The notes below the pieces were generated by a model. The model did not search any database and was not told the origin of the DNA. It saw only the letters and a list, made by a program, of their open reading frames with translations. From Paenibacillus lignilyticus (GTDB lineage Bacteria; Bacillota; Bacilli; Paenibacillales; Paenibacillaceae): a stretch of 64,000 bases of DNA. How positions within the stretch are numbered: the stretch's first letter is position 1; every line of letters begins with the position of its first letter. Made by a program: the position numbers and the translations under genes. Positions 50,534-59,444 of this stretch are shown one piece after another. The stretch covers positions 1-64,000 of the forward strand of contig NZ_JAGKSP010000020.1 in NCBI RefSeq assembly GCF_017942085.1. The letters are read 5' to 3'.

Positions 50534-51421
50534 ATGGATTTCAGCAAGTTCCATCCCTATGTCTATTACGCGACCAAATATGCCTTCTATCGCGGACAGA
50601 CCAGCTATAACCGATACGTCTATTCGAGCTCCATCTATATCGTGACGGAAGGAAAAGGCATCTTCGGTTTGCGCGGCAAGCAATACGAAGCACTGCCGGG
50701 CATGCTGGTTTACATGGAAGCCGGACAGCCTCACGATTGGATTGCGGACGCCACGGACCCGCTCGTTCATGTGTGCTGCTATTTCGATTGGTATTACGTA
50801 GACAGAACCGAAGTGTTTAAGAATCACGCCGCGCCGCTTTGCTATGACCATGCTCAGCTGCGAACCGAGCTGGTAGGCGAAGCATTCCCATACCCGCTTC
50901 CGGAAATCTCCTCCATTGGCGCATCCCTGCTCAATTGGACCGACCTGCTGCAAAGGAGCTTTATTTCGAGCGACCATACGACTGAGCGAACCTTCCTGCG
51001 GAGCATGGCAGCTCAGAGCCATTTTGCCATATTTATCAATCATTTCTTAACCTACTCGCTGCAAGAGCGGCATATCCCGGACCCGCGGATCGGCAGACTG
51101 CTCGAACGCATTGAGGTGGATTTGATCAATGGCCATGCTATCGATTTAGAGAACTATTCGGAGTCGCTTGGCGTAAGCCGGGGTTACTTCTTCGAGCTGT
51201 TCAAGAAAACAACCGGTTTATCGCCGATTCAGTACATCAATCAATTCCGCATTAACAGAGCGCGGGAAGATCTGAGCTCTTCCAATTTGAGCGTTATGCA
51301 GATCGCCGACAAATACCATTTCAATTCCGTTCACTACTTCTCCAGAATGTTCAGCAAATATGTCGGCATGTCGCCTCAGACCTACCGAGAATCCGAAGCC
51401 TCGAGCAAAACTCTGCTCTAA
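50534..51421 (+). CDS. AraC family regulator, divergent from the PhyH-HEAT operon
   Basis: A 295-residue regulator: an N-terminal cupin-like sensor (YVYSSSIYIVTEGKGIFGL; MEAGQPHDW) and a C-terminal double HTH (IDLENYSESLGVSRGYFFELFK and MQIADKYHFNSVHYFSRMF). GGAGG lies 12 nt before the ATG, a long spacing. Its divergent position over 156 bp of shared DNA suggests that it controls the PhyH-HEAT and enolase-superfamily genes. Confidence 0.9.
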   Translation: MDFSKFHPYVYYATKYAFYRGQTSYNRYVYSSSIYIVTEGKGIFGLRGKQYEALPGMLVYMEAGQPHDWIADATDPLVHVCCYFDWYYVDRTEVFKNHAAPLCYDHAQLRTELVGEAFPYPLPEISSIGASLLNWTDLLQRSFISSDHTTERTFLRSMAAQSHFAIFINHFLTYSLQERHIPDPRIGRLLERIEVDLINGHAIDLENYSESLGVSRGYFFELFKKTTGLSPIQYINQFRINRAREDLSSSNLSVMQIADKYHFNSVHYFSRMFSKYVGMSPQTYRESEASSKTLL

Positions 51422-51475
51422 ACAAATAGCCTGGCAGTGTATGCACTGCCAGGCTTCAGAGTGTAGAGAAAGAAC

Positions 51476-52201
51476 CTATCCGCTGTGTACATCCGATCTG
51501 CGGAAATACCAGGCAATAAAGAGAAGCGGAACGAAGAAGGCAATCAGCATCGTCGTCACACCGATGGAAACATTGTTATAATCAGGCGCTGCATGGGTAA
51601 CCAGATTCAGCGGCACACTCCACGGATAATACATAATGAATCTGGACTGCATAATGGTGAGCTCCGAAACGACGGCAAACACGCCAAGGCCCATCGCCGG
51701 AATATAACTGCGCCACAATAAGGCTACTGCGGCAGCAATCGGCAGTAACGCATACTCCAAGACGAAGAGCAGACCATATTTCCCGACTGCTTCGCCAATG
51801 ACAGCTAAGGTCGGCATTTCGCTTGTAAACAAGAAGCCGGTACCAAAGGTAAGCAGGAACGATAGCAAGATAACTGAAAACAGTACCGGAATGGCGATGA
51901 TAAACTTGGCAGTCAACACTTGGTTACGCGAATGCGGCCCCGTCAATAGGTTGTTTACGGTACGCTCTTGGAACTCCCTTGCGAATAAGTAGCCACCCAA
52001 TAAGGCAAATAAGGCCGGACACATCAGCATCGTTAATATAAACAAGTTATTCTCGAACAAATTCCCCCACTCAAAAGCCCCCGAATTGTTCAGTTGTATG
52101 AAGAATCCGAGTGCCCCCGGAAGCAGAGCGCCAAGCAGAACCAGCCAAAGCATGCGGGAATTACGCCACTTGAGCCATTCACAGGCAATGAGATTAAGCA
52201 C
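51476..52201 (-). CDS. ABC-2 type permease, lantibiotic/bacitracin-protection-like
   Basis: A 241-residue membrane protein with six helices (LACEWLKWRNSRMLWLVLLG; LFAREFQERTVNNLLTGP). The start is GTG at 52199-52201, 8 nt after GGAGG and overlapping the stop of the ATPase gene; an earlier ATG (52231) lies inside the ATPase gene and is unlikely. It resembles BcrB/LanE-type permeases that protect against peptide antibiotics. Last gene of the ECF operon. Confidence 0.85.
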   Translation of the reverse strand: MLNLIACEWLKWRNSRMLWLVLLGALLPGALGFFIQLNNSGAFEWGNLFENNLFILTMLMCPALFALLGGYLFAREFQERTVNNLLTGPHSRNQVLTAKFIIAIPVLFSVILLSFLLTFGTGFLFTSEMPTLAVIGEAVGKYGLLFVLEYALLPIAAAVALLWRSYIPAMGLGVFAVVSELTIMQSRFIMYYPWSVPLNLVTHAAPDYNNVSIGVTTMLIAFFVPLLFIAWYFRRSDVHSG

Positions 52202-53120
52202 GGGCCGCACCTCCTTCCACAAGTCGCACAAAGTAGTCTTCGAGCGAATCCTTCATTGCGGAAAGACTGTTTACAAGAATGCCTTCCTTAACGAGCAGAC
52301 GGTTCATCTCGCCCGGCACCAGCCCGTCATCGTAGACTCGGAGCCAGCCGTTCTCATCCAGTCGGCAATCGCGAATGCCCATCTCCGACACTAGCAGCTC
52401 CCTTGATTTCTCCTGTTGGTCGACTTGCAGACTAATATAGTGGCGATTACGCTCCTTAAGAGCATCCATAGTCGACTCCTCCAACATGACGCCGCGATGG
52501 ATGATGCCGACTTTCGTCGCCAGCTGCTCCACTTCACTTAGAATATGGCTGGAAACGAGAATCGTAATTTTCCGTTTCTGTGCGAGCTCTTGGATCAGCA
52601 GCCGAATTTCTTTAATCCCCATAGGATCAAGGCCATTGGTCGGTTCATCCAGAATAAGCATCTCCGGACTGTGAAGAATCGCTCGGGCAATGCCCAGACG
52701 CTGCTTCATACCGAGGGAGAAGTCAGCCGCCCTGCGGTTTCTGGCCTCCCATAAACCTGTCGTATGGAGCGCATCCTCCACCGCCTCTTGACCGCGAACA
52801 CCCATCATTTTGCGATGAATATCCAGGTTCTGGATTGCCGTTAAATTCGGATAAAAGCCGGGATATTCAATAACGGAGCCCACTTTGCGCAGCACGGCAT
52901 TACGGCCTTTCCCGATACGTTCGCCAAGCAGCTCAACGGTTCCCGCCGTCGGCTGAATGAGTCCCATCATCATGCGGATAGCCGTCGTTTTGCCAGCCCC
53001 GTTCTGTCCGAGGAAGCCGTAGATATCGCCGGGCATTAACGTCATATCGATGCCGTTCACGGCTTTAACCCCTTTATAATGTTTGCAGAGTCCGCGGACC
53101 TGCAGGATTGGCTGATTCAT
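52194..53120 (-). CDS. ABC ATPase, BcrA-like
   Basis: A 308-residue ATPase with Walker A GQNGAGKTT, signature DFSLGMKQRLGIA, Walker B MLILDEPTNGLDP and H-loop SSHI, plus a C-terminal extension of about 90 residues as in BcrA/lantibiotic immunity ATPases. The start ATG at 53118-53120 is preferred over a GTG lying inside the AGGAG ribosome site. It works with the overlapping permease gene downstream. Confidence 0.9.
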   Translation of the reverse strand: MNQPILQVRGLCKHYKGVKAVNGIDMTLMPGDIYGFLGQNGAGKTTAIRMMMGLIQPTAGTVELLGERIGKGRNAVLRKVGSVIEYPGFYPNLTAIQNLDIHRKMMGVRGQEAVEDALHTTGLWEARNRRAADFSLGMKQRLGIARAILHSPEMLILDEPTNGLDPMGIKEIRLLIQELAQKRKITILVSSHILSEVEQLATKVGIIHRGVMLEESTMDALKERNRHYISLQVDQQEKSRELLVSEMGIRDCRLDENGWLRVYDDGLVPGEMNRLLVKEGILVNSLSAMKDSLEDYFVRLVEGGAARA

Positions 53121-53144
53121 TTCCTTGTACACTCCTTTTGTCTG

Positions 53145-53999
53145 TTAAGCGATGTCCTTGCGCCGGAAAGCCGCACAGCCTAAACCGAGCAAGATGATGA
53201 AATATAGGACGGTATAACCGATAAAAGCGGCACTTGGCACATTAATGGCAGAGAAAGGACCAAGCGACTGAATCATATCCGTGGTTACCGGTAGATTCAG
53301 CCCGTTGAATAGCTCATAAGTGATCCGCCGCAGCATGGCATTGGAAGGCATCAGCATGGAGATAAACAACGACAGCTGGCTGGCCGTTTGATTATCTCCG
53401 GTACCTTGGATGGCATACAAATTCTCGGCGAAGCCGCTGAACAAGCTTAATCCATACAACATCGCGCAGGCTACGCCATTACCAAGCATCGGTAAATAAA
53501 TCGAGCCGAGCAACGTAACGGCAAGCAGCAGCTGCGGCGCCCATACGAAGTACAGCAGTGCTTTCAAGGCAGACGGCACATCGAGCGGATAGTCCAGCCA
53601 ATAATGAACGGGAAGCAATATCGCCAGAAACAAGAGGATGCTGTAAATAATGAGCCAGCTGGAAATGCCCGCATATCTGCCGAGATACACTTTCCATCTC
53701 GGTATGGGACGCGCTAAGACAGCCAGCATTAATCCGCTTTCCACTTCCCCCGATATAACCCCCATCGTGGAAAACAAGACGAGGAACGCCATAATCATCT
53801 GGGAGAAGATCAGTCCAAGCGTAAGAAACGACAAGCCATTCATTAACGCTTGTGCCGGAACGAGCTCCCCTTGCGTATGCGATGCAATCTGGGATAATCC
53901 GTAGCAGAACAACCCGACAAACAACACGGTAAGCACCATGCTAACGATCCATATTTTCTTGCGAAACAGTTCCTTACCCGCATAAGAGATCCACATCAT
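53145..53999 (-). CDS. ABC-2 type permease of the first exporter module
   Basis: A 284-residue protein with six helices; VISGEVESGLMLAVLARPIPRWKVYLGRY is the typical ABC-2 intracellular loop. The start ATG overlaps the stop of the preceding ATPase gene (ATGA) with GGAGG 9 nt upstream. It pairs with that ATPase. Substrate unknown. Confidence 0.88.
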   Translation of the reverse strand: MMWISYAGKELFRKKIWIVSMVLTVLFVGLFCYGLSQIASHTQGELVPAQALMNGLSFLTLGLIFSQMIMAFLVLFSTMGVISGEVESGLMLAVLARPIPRWKVYLGRYAGISSWLIIYSILLFLAILLPVHYWLDYPLDVPSALKALLYFVWAPQLLLAVTLLGSIYLPMLGNGVACAMLYGLSLFSGFAENLYAIQGTGDNQTASQLSLFISMLMPSNAMLRRITYELFNGLNLPVTTDMIQSLGPFSAINVPSAAFIGYTVLYFIILLGLGCAAFRRKDIA

Positions 54000-54988
54000 G
54001 CAGGAGCACCTCCTTCACCGGTGCCGCTGCTACTGCTGCTGCTGCGATTCTCTCCGGACATCGCGAGGAACCAATCCTCCAGCTTCTCTTGAACAGGCCG
54101 CACTTCATAGACGGTTATGCCTTCTTCCATCAACAGTCGGTTCATGTAACCAATCTGTTCATGGCTCCTTGCAGTCACTTGAAGAACAGCACCGCCATCA
54201 CTCTCTTGCTTCACAATGATGAGGGACATCCCGGGCAGCAGCTGACCCTCAAGCGCCTGCTGCAGCTCAGGCAGCCAGCCGGAAACGGTGATTCTCCAGC
54301 TTAGGCCACTGCGCAGAAGCTCCCGCATTGGCCCGACCGCTCGCAACTTGCCATGATGGAGAAAAGCAACCTCATCACATACGGCTTCGACATCCTCAAG
54401 CAAATGCGTATTCAGGAACACGGTCTTTCCTTCCGAACGAAGCCGTTCCAGCAGCACGCGGACCTCGTAACGTCCAATCGGATCGAGAGCTGACGAAGGT
54501 TCATCCAAAATAATGAACTCCGGATCCATCAGCAGCGCGCATGCAATTCCGAGCCGCTGCTGCATCCCCTTCGAATAGTGACGAACGCGGTTCAAGCCGC
54601 GTTCATTTAGCCCGCTTATGCGAAGCACTTCCTTAATGCGTGCCGTAAAATCGACTGACTTCGAATCCGAGCGAGCTATGCCGTATAATCCGGCATGGTA
54701 ACGCAGCACTTCCTCTCCCGTTAACCACTCTTGGAAGCGAAACAGCTCAGGCAAATACCCAACCTTGCGCCGCGACTCCGGATGGCCGATCGGCATGCCG
54801 AAGAGGGTTCCGCTGCCGGAATCCGGACGCAGCAAGCCGACAACCATCTTAACAAAAGTGCTCTTGCCCGCTCCGTTTGGTCCGAGCAGACCGAATATTT
54901 GTCCCCGCTCTATTTCCAGGGAAATATCGGTACAGCCCGCACCGGATGCATAAGTCTTAGTCAGCCCATTCGTTTGCAATATGGTCAT
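53996..54988 (-). CDS. ABC ATPase of the first exporter module
   Basis: A 330-residue ATPase: Walker A GPNGAGKST, signature HYSKGMQQRLGIA, Walker B FIILDEPSSALDP, H-loop NTHL. The C-terminal extension ends in a Ser/Gly-rich tail (NRSSSSSSGTGEG). Start and stop both overlap their neighbours by 4 bp (ATGA), tying it to the anti-sigma-like and permease genes. Confidence 0.9.
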   Translation of the reverse strand: MTILQTNGLTKTYASGAGCTDISLEIERGQIFGLLGPNGAGKSTFVKMVVGLLRPDSGSGTLFGMPIGHPESRRKVGYLPELFRFQEWLTGEEVLRYHAGLYGIARSDSKSVDFTARIKEVLRISGLNERGLNRVRHYSKGMQQRLGIACALLMDPEFIILDEPSSALDPIGRYEVRVLLERLRSEGKTVFLNTHLLEDVEAVCDEVAFLHHGKLRAVGPMRELLRSGLSWRITVSGWLPELQQALEGQLLPGMSLIIVKQESDGGAVLQVTARSHEQIGYMNRLLMEEGITVYEVRPVQEKLEDWFLAMSGENRSSSSSSGTGEGGAPA

Positions 54989-56118
54989 TTCATAATTCCT
55001 CTTGCTTCATTTAGAATGGCTTCTTCCGTTGGATAGGACTGCATCGATCCGCTCAATTGATACACCCAATCATTCTGCAGCCAGATGATCGAACGTCCGT
55101 TGACCGATACCGTAACAATTGCCTCATTGCCATCGACTTTTGTCGTATGGATGTTGTCTGTGGAGGTAGAGGGAATCGGAAGCGTCGTGCGCCAATCTCC
55201 GATACCGGCGAGTTTAGCGCGCATGTCTTCCGGAATGACGGGCAAATCAAGCACGGCCTGGCGAATTTGCTCCACATCGATGTCATCAGACACTTCAAGG
55301 GATGGTGCCGGCATTTGAATCAGCTGCTTTGCCGTCTGCCCCTCCTGAGTTACTCGCTTCGTCATAAATGTACCCGGCATCTTGAGCACGATTGGCGAAT
55401 TCTCGACGGAGTCCGGGAATTTGGTTTTCCCGCCAAACATGGCAAGCAATTTGTTGATTTCCTTCGGATGCAGATTGAAGGTGACCTGCTGCTCCGGCAT
55501 ATATTTCATCACCTTATCTCCCTCACCGGGGAGCTGTTTCAGCGCATGACTGCCTGCCAATTGGGCTGCTTCTGCCTCATCAACCTGGCGCTGCTGACCG
55601 CCGCCTTGCTGCTGGATGTCACCGTACCGGTTCAGATCCAGTTCGCGCGAGCCGACCGTTCCATCCTGCAGCGCGCTCTGGAAAGCATTCAAATCGGATT
55701 GGCTGATCTCAATGGTTTCGAAGTGCTGGACGCGGAATGTGCCGAGCATAGCCGCCATCACGCCCTGCCCCCAAGAAGTGAACAGCAGCATGCTCGCGAG
55801 CACCGCGGCCGTTGCACCGGAGAGCCATCTTTTCTTCCGCCAAAACGGCTTCTTCTTACGTATTCCTTCATTAATAGCAGCAATTCGCAGCGGTGCCTGC
55901 GGCTGTTGCTGTTCCGACAAGGCAAGCTCTTCATCCGGCTGCTGCCCGCTTGGCTGTTGCTCCGATTGCGATTGCCGCGGCTTCGCATCTTGCATCCAAA
56001 CCGCAGGTACCTCTTCCTCCTTCACCGCATCAAATAATCGATCAAGCGCATTCTCGATGTCAGCGTCGCTAATGCTATGCTCTTGCGCATCTGCATGATT
56101 CAATGGTTTATGTTTCAT
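54985..56118 (-). CDS. Anti-sigma-like single-pass membrane protein
   Basis: A 377-residue protein. The cytoplasmic N-terminal part (residues 1-95) is acidic and then Gln/Pro-rich; a single membrane helix (WLSGATAAVLASMLLFTSWG) lies near residues 99-118; the remainder is an extracytoplasmic domain of about 250 residues. No zinc-binding H-x3-C-x2-C anti-sigma motif is present. Position directly after the ECF sigma gene, with ATGA overlap, makes it the probable regulator of that factor. The large external domain could sense envelope stress or an antibiotic. Confidence 0.78.
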   Translation of the reverse strand: MKHKPLNHADAQEHSISDADIENALDRLFDAVKEEEVPAVWMQDAKPRQSQSEQQPSGQQPDEELALSEQQQPQAPLRIAAINEGIRKKKPFWRKKRWLSGATAAVLASMLLFTSWGQGVMAAMLGTFRVQHFETIEISQSDLNAFQSALQDGTVGSRELDLNRYGDIQQQGGGQQRQVDEAEAAQLAGSHALKQLPGEGDKVMKYMPEQQVTFNLHPKEINKLLAMFGGKTKFPDSVENSPIVLKMPGTFMTKRVTQEGQTAKQLIQMPAPSLEVSDDIDVEQIRQAVLDLPVIPEDMRAKLAGIGDWRTTLPIPSTSTDNIHTTKVDGNEAIVTVSVNGRSIIWLQNDWVYQLSGSMQSYPTEEAILNEARGIMK

Positions 56119-56639
56119 TGCTCCATAACCTCCTCGGCACTCATATTCTTCTTAAACCGACTGGCCGCCCGCATGAGCAGCGTCCCGACAATCTTGGGGT
56201 TCACCTGCAAAGCCTCCGCAATTTCAGCATGCGTGTAGCCTTTTTCTTTGAGCAGCAGTGCCTGGCGGTCCCGCTCGGATAACTTATTCAGCACATTTCG
56301 AACGACATCCCGTTCCCAATTCTGAATCACTGCCGCATCATTGGAAGGATGGACCTGTTCTTCCGTTAACGCTTCGTTCATCTGTTTCTCCGTCAGATTC
56401 TGTTGTCTGCCGGACTTGCGGTAATGATCATATACGATACGGGTTAACACCCGGTGCAGCCATGCTCCTGTACGATCAAGATCTTCGGGTGGATTACGGT
56501 AAAGCCGCAGGAACACTTCCTGGGTTAAATCCTCCGCTGCCGCGCGATCTCCGATGAGAGAAATAATTTTGCGCAGCACGGCGGGATAATGTTCCCGGAA
56601 CAACGCTTGAAACCGTTCCGGCCTATTCTGATTTACCAT
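56115..56639 (-). CDS. ECF RNA polymerase sigma factor
   Basis: A 174-residue extracytoplasmic-function sigma factor. Region 2 reads LFREHYPAVLRKIISLIGDRAAAEDLTQEVFLRLYRNPP, and region 4 NVLNKLSERDRQALLLKEKGYTHAEIAEALQVNPK. A frame 56 codons longer exists, but GGAGG lies 7 nt before the ATG at 56637-56639. It heads a six-gene overlapped operon with a membrane anti-sigma-like protein and two ABC exporters. The promoter is not clear, and no ECF-type -35 was seen. Confidence 0.93.
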   Translation of the reverse strand: MVNQNRPERFQALFREHYPAVLRKIISLIGDRAAAEDLTQEVFLRLYRNPPEDLDRTGAWLHRVLTRIVYDHYRKSGRQQNLTEKQMNEALTEEQVHPSNDAAVIQNWERDVVRNVLNKLSERDRQALLLKEKGYTHAEIAEALQVNPKIVGTLLMRAASRFKKNMSAEEVMEQ

Positions 56640-56749
56640 GTATTCGCCTCCTTCATCCGTTAAGACGACGCATTTAGCCCAAATATAGCACACCGATGAA
56701 AAAAAGCTATCAACCATGCTTCCATGCAGTCTGTTTCGCGAATCCGAAC

Positions 56750-56790
56750 AAAAAAAATCAGCCGAGCAGAGCGAACTCTGCCGGCCGATT
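56750..56790 (-). terminator. Terminator of the GH35/importer operon
   Basis: Stem CGGCCGGCAGAG / CTCTGCTCGGCTG closed by a TTCG tetraloop on the minus strand, followed by T8. It starts 7 bp after the binding-protein stop and lies just upstream of the ECF gene. Confidence 0.92.
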
Positions 56791-56796
56791 CTTACA

Positions 56797-58419
56797 TTAA
56801 CCTTCAATTAATGTTTTGTAGGCATCCAATTGTTTTTGGATTTCGTCTTTAACCTTGTCATAGCCGGCAGCTTTCAGTTTGTCGCGAAGTGCGTTAACCG
56901 CAGCAGCAGGGTCGCCTGCTTTACCGAACAGAATCGCCGGAAGCTGCTCGCCGATTACTTGGGAGATTGCAGTCATTTCAGGATCTACGCTTGCTTTGTC
57001 GAATACGAATTTGCCGTAAGGGAATGGTTTCTTGATGGCATCGTATTTAGCATACACATCGCCAATACCGCTCCAGTCTGTGTCGGAAGGAATTTCGAAT
57101 TTGTCGACGCGGCCGCCCCAGAAGTCTGTGTAGAAGCCGTCTTTTGCTTCATCGTAAGCAGCAGGACGGAATCGCTTGCCGTCTTTGATTTCATACTGTA
57201 CGCCTTCAAGACCGTAGTTGATCAGTTGGTACACTTCTTTGTCTTGACGGATCAGCTCATAAGCCATCAGAGCGCGTTCCGGATGTTTGCTGTGCGCGCC
57301 GACCGACGTACCACCATGCGTAATCGGCATGGAAATCAGATTGCCGCGAGTATCGGAGTAGGAGAACATTTGCAGCTCGGAGCCCGGTTGTTGTTTATCC
57401 ATTTCAACGCGAAGTCCTTTGTACGTTTGCGTATGGTGGGAATCTGCGCCGGAGAGACCTGCTTTAAGTGCAGCACGAGTATCTCCTTTATAGTTCAGCA
57501 CGTCTTCACGCCAGAAGCCTTTGTCTGCCCATTCCTTCATCAAGCCGGCAAATTTAATGAAATCGTCGTTGAAGATCGGGCTGTCTACCGTATAACGGTC
57601 ATCGTATGATTTCGCATAGTATACGTTCGCATAACCAGTGGAAATCGGCAATTCAATGTTATCTGTGTACGTGGTAGCAAAGCCGTTATAGAACGTGCTC
57701 GTGCCGCCGTTTACATCGTAAGGGACGACGCCTTCTTTTTTGTCTTTCACGCCTTGGAAGTACTTGCCGAGTCCTTCGAAATCTTTAATCGGCTCTGTAA
57801 TGCCAAACTCTTTCGCCCAGTCGCCGCGGTAGTAAACGCCGTGGTTAACCCATTGCGTGTAGTGATTCTCCGGAATCAGGACGATATCATCCTTGAATTT
57901 GCTTTGCTCCCAATCCTCTTGCGGAATTTCAGCAAACGTTAGCGGTGCATATTGCTCCAGCAAATCGTTCAGCGGCAAGAAAGCACCGCGCTGGGCATTG
58001 CCCCATGTATCGAGCCAGTCTGTACCGATCGTGATCAGGTCAATCGGTTCGCCGGAAGCGAGCAGCAAGTTGTACTTCGTTTGCCAGTCCGCCCACTCCA
58101 CCCATTTGAACTCAAGCTTCGCGTTGATTTTTTCTTTCATAATGGCATTTACTTTCTCCATTACGGCTTCGAGCTGGCCATTCTTTGGTTTATCGCCCAG
58201 CACGACATAAGAAATAGTCTCGAATTCACTCGTATCGATTTTGCCTACATCCGCACTGTCATTACCGGACGTATTGCTGGAGGAATCCCCTGATGTGTTG
58301 CCGGAAGTGTCGCCTGTGTTACCGGTGTTCTTGTTGTTGTTGTTACTTCCGCAAGCCGCGATACTGAAAACCAGGATGAGCATAAGTACGATGGTGGATA
58401 CCCGCTTCAAGTTTCCCAT
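56797..58419 (-). CDS. Extracellular sugar-binding lipoprotein (second importer)
   Basis: A 540-residue lipoprotein: lipobox SIAAC (C23), then a low-complexity Asn/Thr/Gly/Ser linker of about 35 residues. The body (MEKVNAIMKEKINAKLEFKWVEW; ASGEPIDLITIGTDWLDTWG; HPERALMAYELIRQD) parallels the first binding protein at 5150-6679, so both belong to the same subfamily. Last gene of the GH35 operon, 108 bp after the MalG-like permease; a cre site lies in that gap. Confidence 0.92.
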   Translation of the reverse strand: MGNLKRVSTIVLMLILVFSIAACGSNNNNKNTGNTGDTSGNTSGDSSSNTSGNDSADVGKIDTSEFETISYVVLGDKPKNGQLEAVMEKVNAIMKEKINAKLEFKWVEWADWQTKYNLLLASGEPIDLITIGTDWLDTWGNAQRGAFLPLNDLLEQYAPLTFAEIPQEDWEQSKFKDDIVLIPENHYTQWVNHGVYYRGDWAKEFGITEPIKDFEGLGKYFQGVKDKKEGVVPYDVNGGTSTFYNGFATTYTDNIELPISTGYANVYYAKSYDDRYTVDSPIFNDDFIKFAGLMKEWADKGFWREDVLNYKGDTRAALKAGLSGADSHHTQTYKGLRVEMDKQQPGSELQMFSYSDTRGNLISMPITHGGTSVGAHSKHPERALMAYELIRQDKEVYQLINYGLEGVQYEIKDGKRFRPAAYDEAKDGFYTDFWGGRVDKFEIPSDTDWSGIGDVYAKYDAIKKPFPYGKFVFDKASVDPEMTAISQVIGEQLPAILFGKAGDPAAAVNALRDKLKAAGYDKVKDEIQKQLDAYKTLIEG

Positions 58420-58470
58420 TCTTTGTAGCCTCCCTATTTTAGATAAATCGCTTGTTCCGCCCTCAAGATG

Positions 58471-58484
58471 TGAAAGCGCTTTCG
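58471..58484. promoter_or_regulatory. cre (CcpA) site before the binding-protein gene
   Basis: TGAAAGCGCTTTCG matches the CcpA consensus TGWAANCGNTNWCA except for the last base. It lies 52 bp upstream of the lipoprotein ATG, so catabolite repression probably acts on a separate transcript here. Confidence 0.65.
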
Positions 58485-58527
58485 AGCGGCTATGGCAAGA
58501 GGACCGGCAAGCTTCCTCTAATACCCG

Positions 58528-59433
58528 TTACCCTTTCACTGCACCAACCGTAATCCCTTGAATGAAATAACGCTGTACGAACGGGTAGAACATAATAACC
58601 GGCCCTGTCGCAACAACCGCGGTTGCCATCTTCATTGATTCCAGCGGCATATCCCGCAGCGGAACGTTCGATGAAGCGGATGAGTTTCGAATAAAATCGG
58701 CGCTTGTGATGACGTTATAAAGGAACAGCTGCAGCGGACGATACTTCATATCCGGTGACAGAAACAGCATCGCGTTATACCACTCATTCCAATAGCCAAG
58801 TGCGATAAACAAGCCGATCGTAGCCAGCGCCGGTGTAGTCATCGGCAGAATGAGCCGCATGAAGATGGTGAAATCGCCTGCTCCATCGATCTTGGCGGAT
58901 TCGGTAATGGCATGCGGGATCGATTTCGTGAAGCTCTTCATCATAATGATGAGGAACGGGCTCATTAATCCCGGCAGCAGCACCGCAAGGTAATTGTCAC
59001 CCAAGCTTAAGTATTGTTTGATCAGCAGATAGAAAGGTACAAGTCCGCCGGAGAACAGCGTTGTGAAATAGATGAAGAACGATATGGAATTCCGCTGCTC
59101 GAAGTCCGGCCGCTGAAGCGCATAGCCGGTCATGGCAACCAAGAACAATCCGGCAATCGTGCCCACTATCGTAAGTCCGATCGTCACCGCGTAGGATCCG
59201 ATAATTAAATCGGGATTCTCGAAGACGATTTTATAAGCAAACGTACTGAAATCCCGAGGCCAAATATTAAAGCCATGTTTCGCAATGGAGGCTTCTTTCG
59301 TAAACGAAGTGCCCAGTACGACCAGAAACGGGACCAAGCAGCAGAGCGCGAACAAACCGATGAATACATATCCGAAGCCTCGAACCATTAAGGACGTCCC
59401 ATCCGTCCGAATGCGCTTTTGGACCACTTCCAT
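58528..59433 (-). CDS. CUT1 permease, MalG/YtcP-like (second importer)
   Basis: A 301-residue permease with six helices. The EAA loop is TESAKIDGAGDFTIFMRLIL and the C-terminus YFIQGITVGAVKG. It follows the MalF-like gene by 11 bp. Again no ATPase is encoded locally. Confidence 0.92.
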   Translation of the reverse strand: MEVVQKRIRTDGTSLMVRGFGYVFIGLFALCCLVPFLVVLGTSFTKEASIAKHGFNIWPRDFSTFAYKIVFENPDLIIGSYAVTIGLTIVGTIAGLFLVAMTGYALQRPDFEQRNSISFFIYFTTLFSGGLVPFYLLIKQYLSLGDNYLAVLLPGLMSPFLIIMMKSFTKSIPHAITESAKIDGAGDFTIFMRLILPMTTPALATIGLFIALGYWNEWYNAMLFLSPDMKYRPLQLFLYNVITSADFIRNSSASSNVPLRDMPLESMKMATAVVATGPVIMFYPFVQRYFIQGITVGAVKG

Positions 59434-59444
59434 GCGAGTCCCTC

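Noticed and set aside
55057..56037. 326-codon plus-strand ORF
   Set aside because: Antisense to the anti-sigma-like gene, which is fixed by overlaps with its neighbours.
56830..57609. 259-codon plus-strand ORF
   Set aside because: Antisense to the sugar-binding lipoprotein gene.
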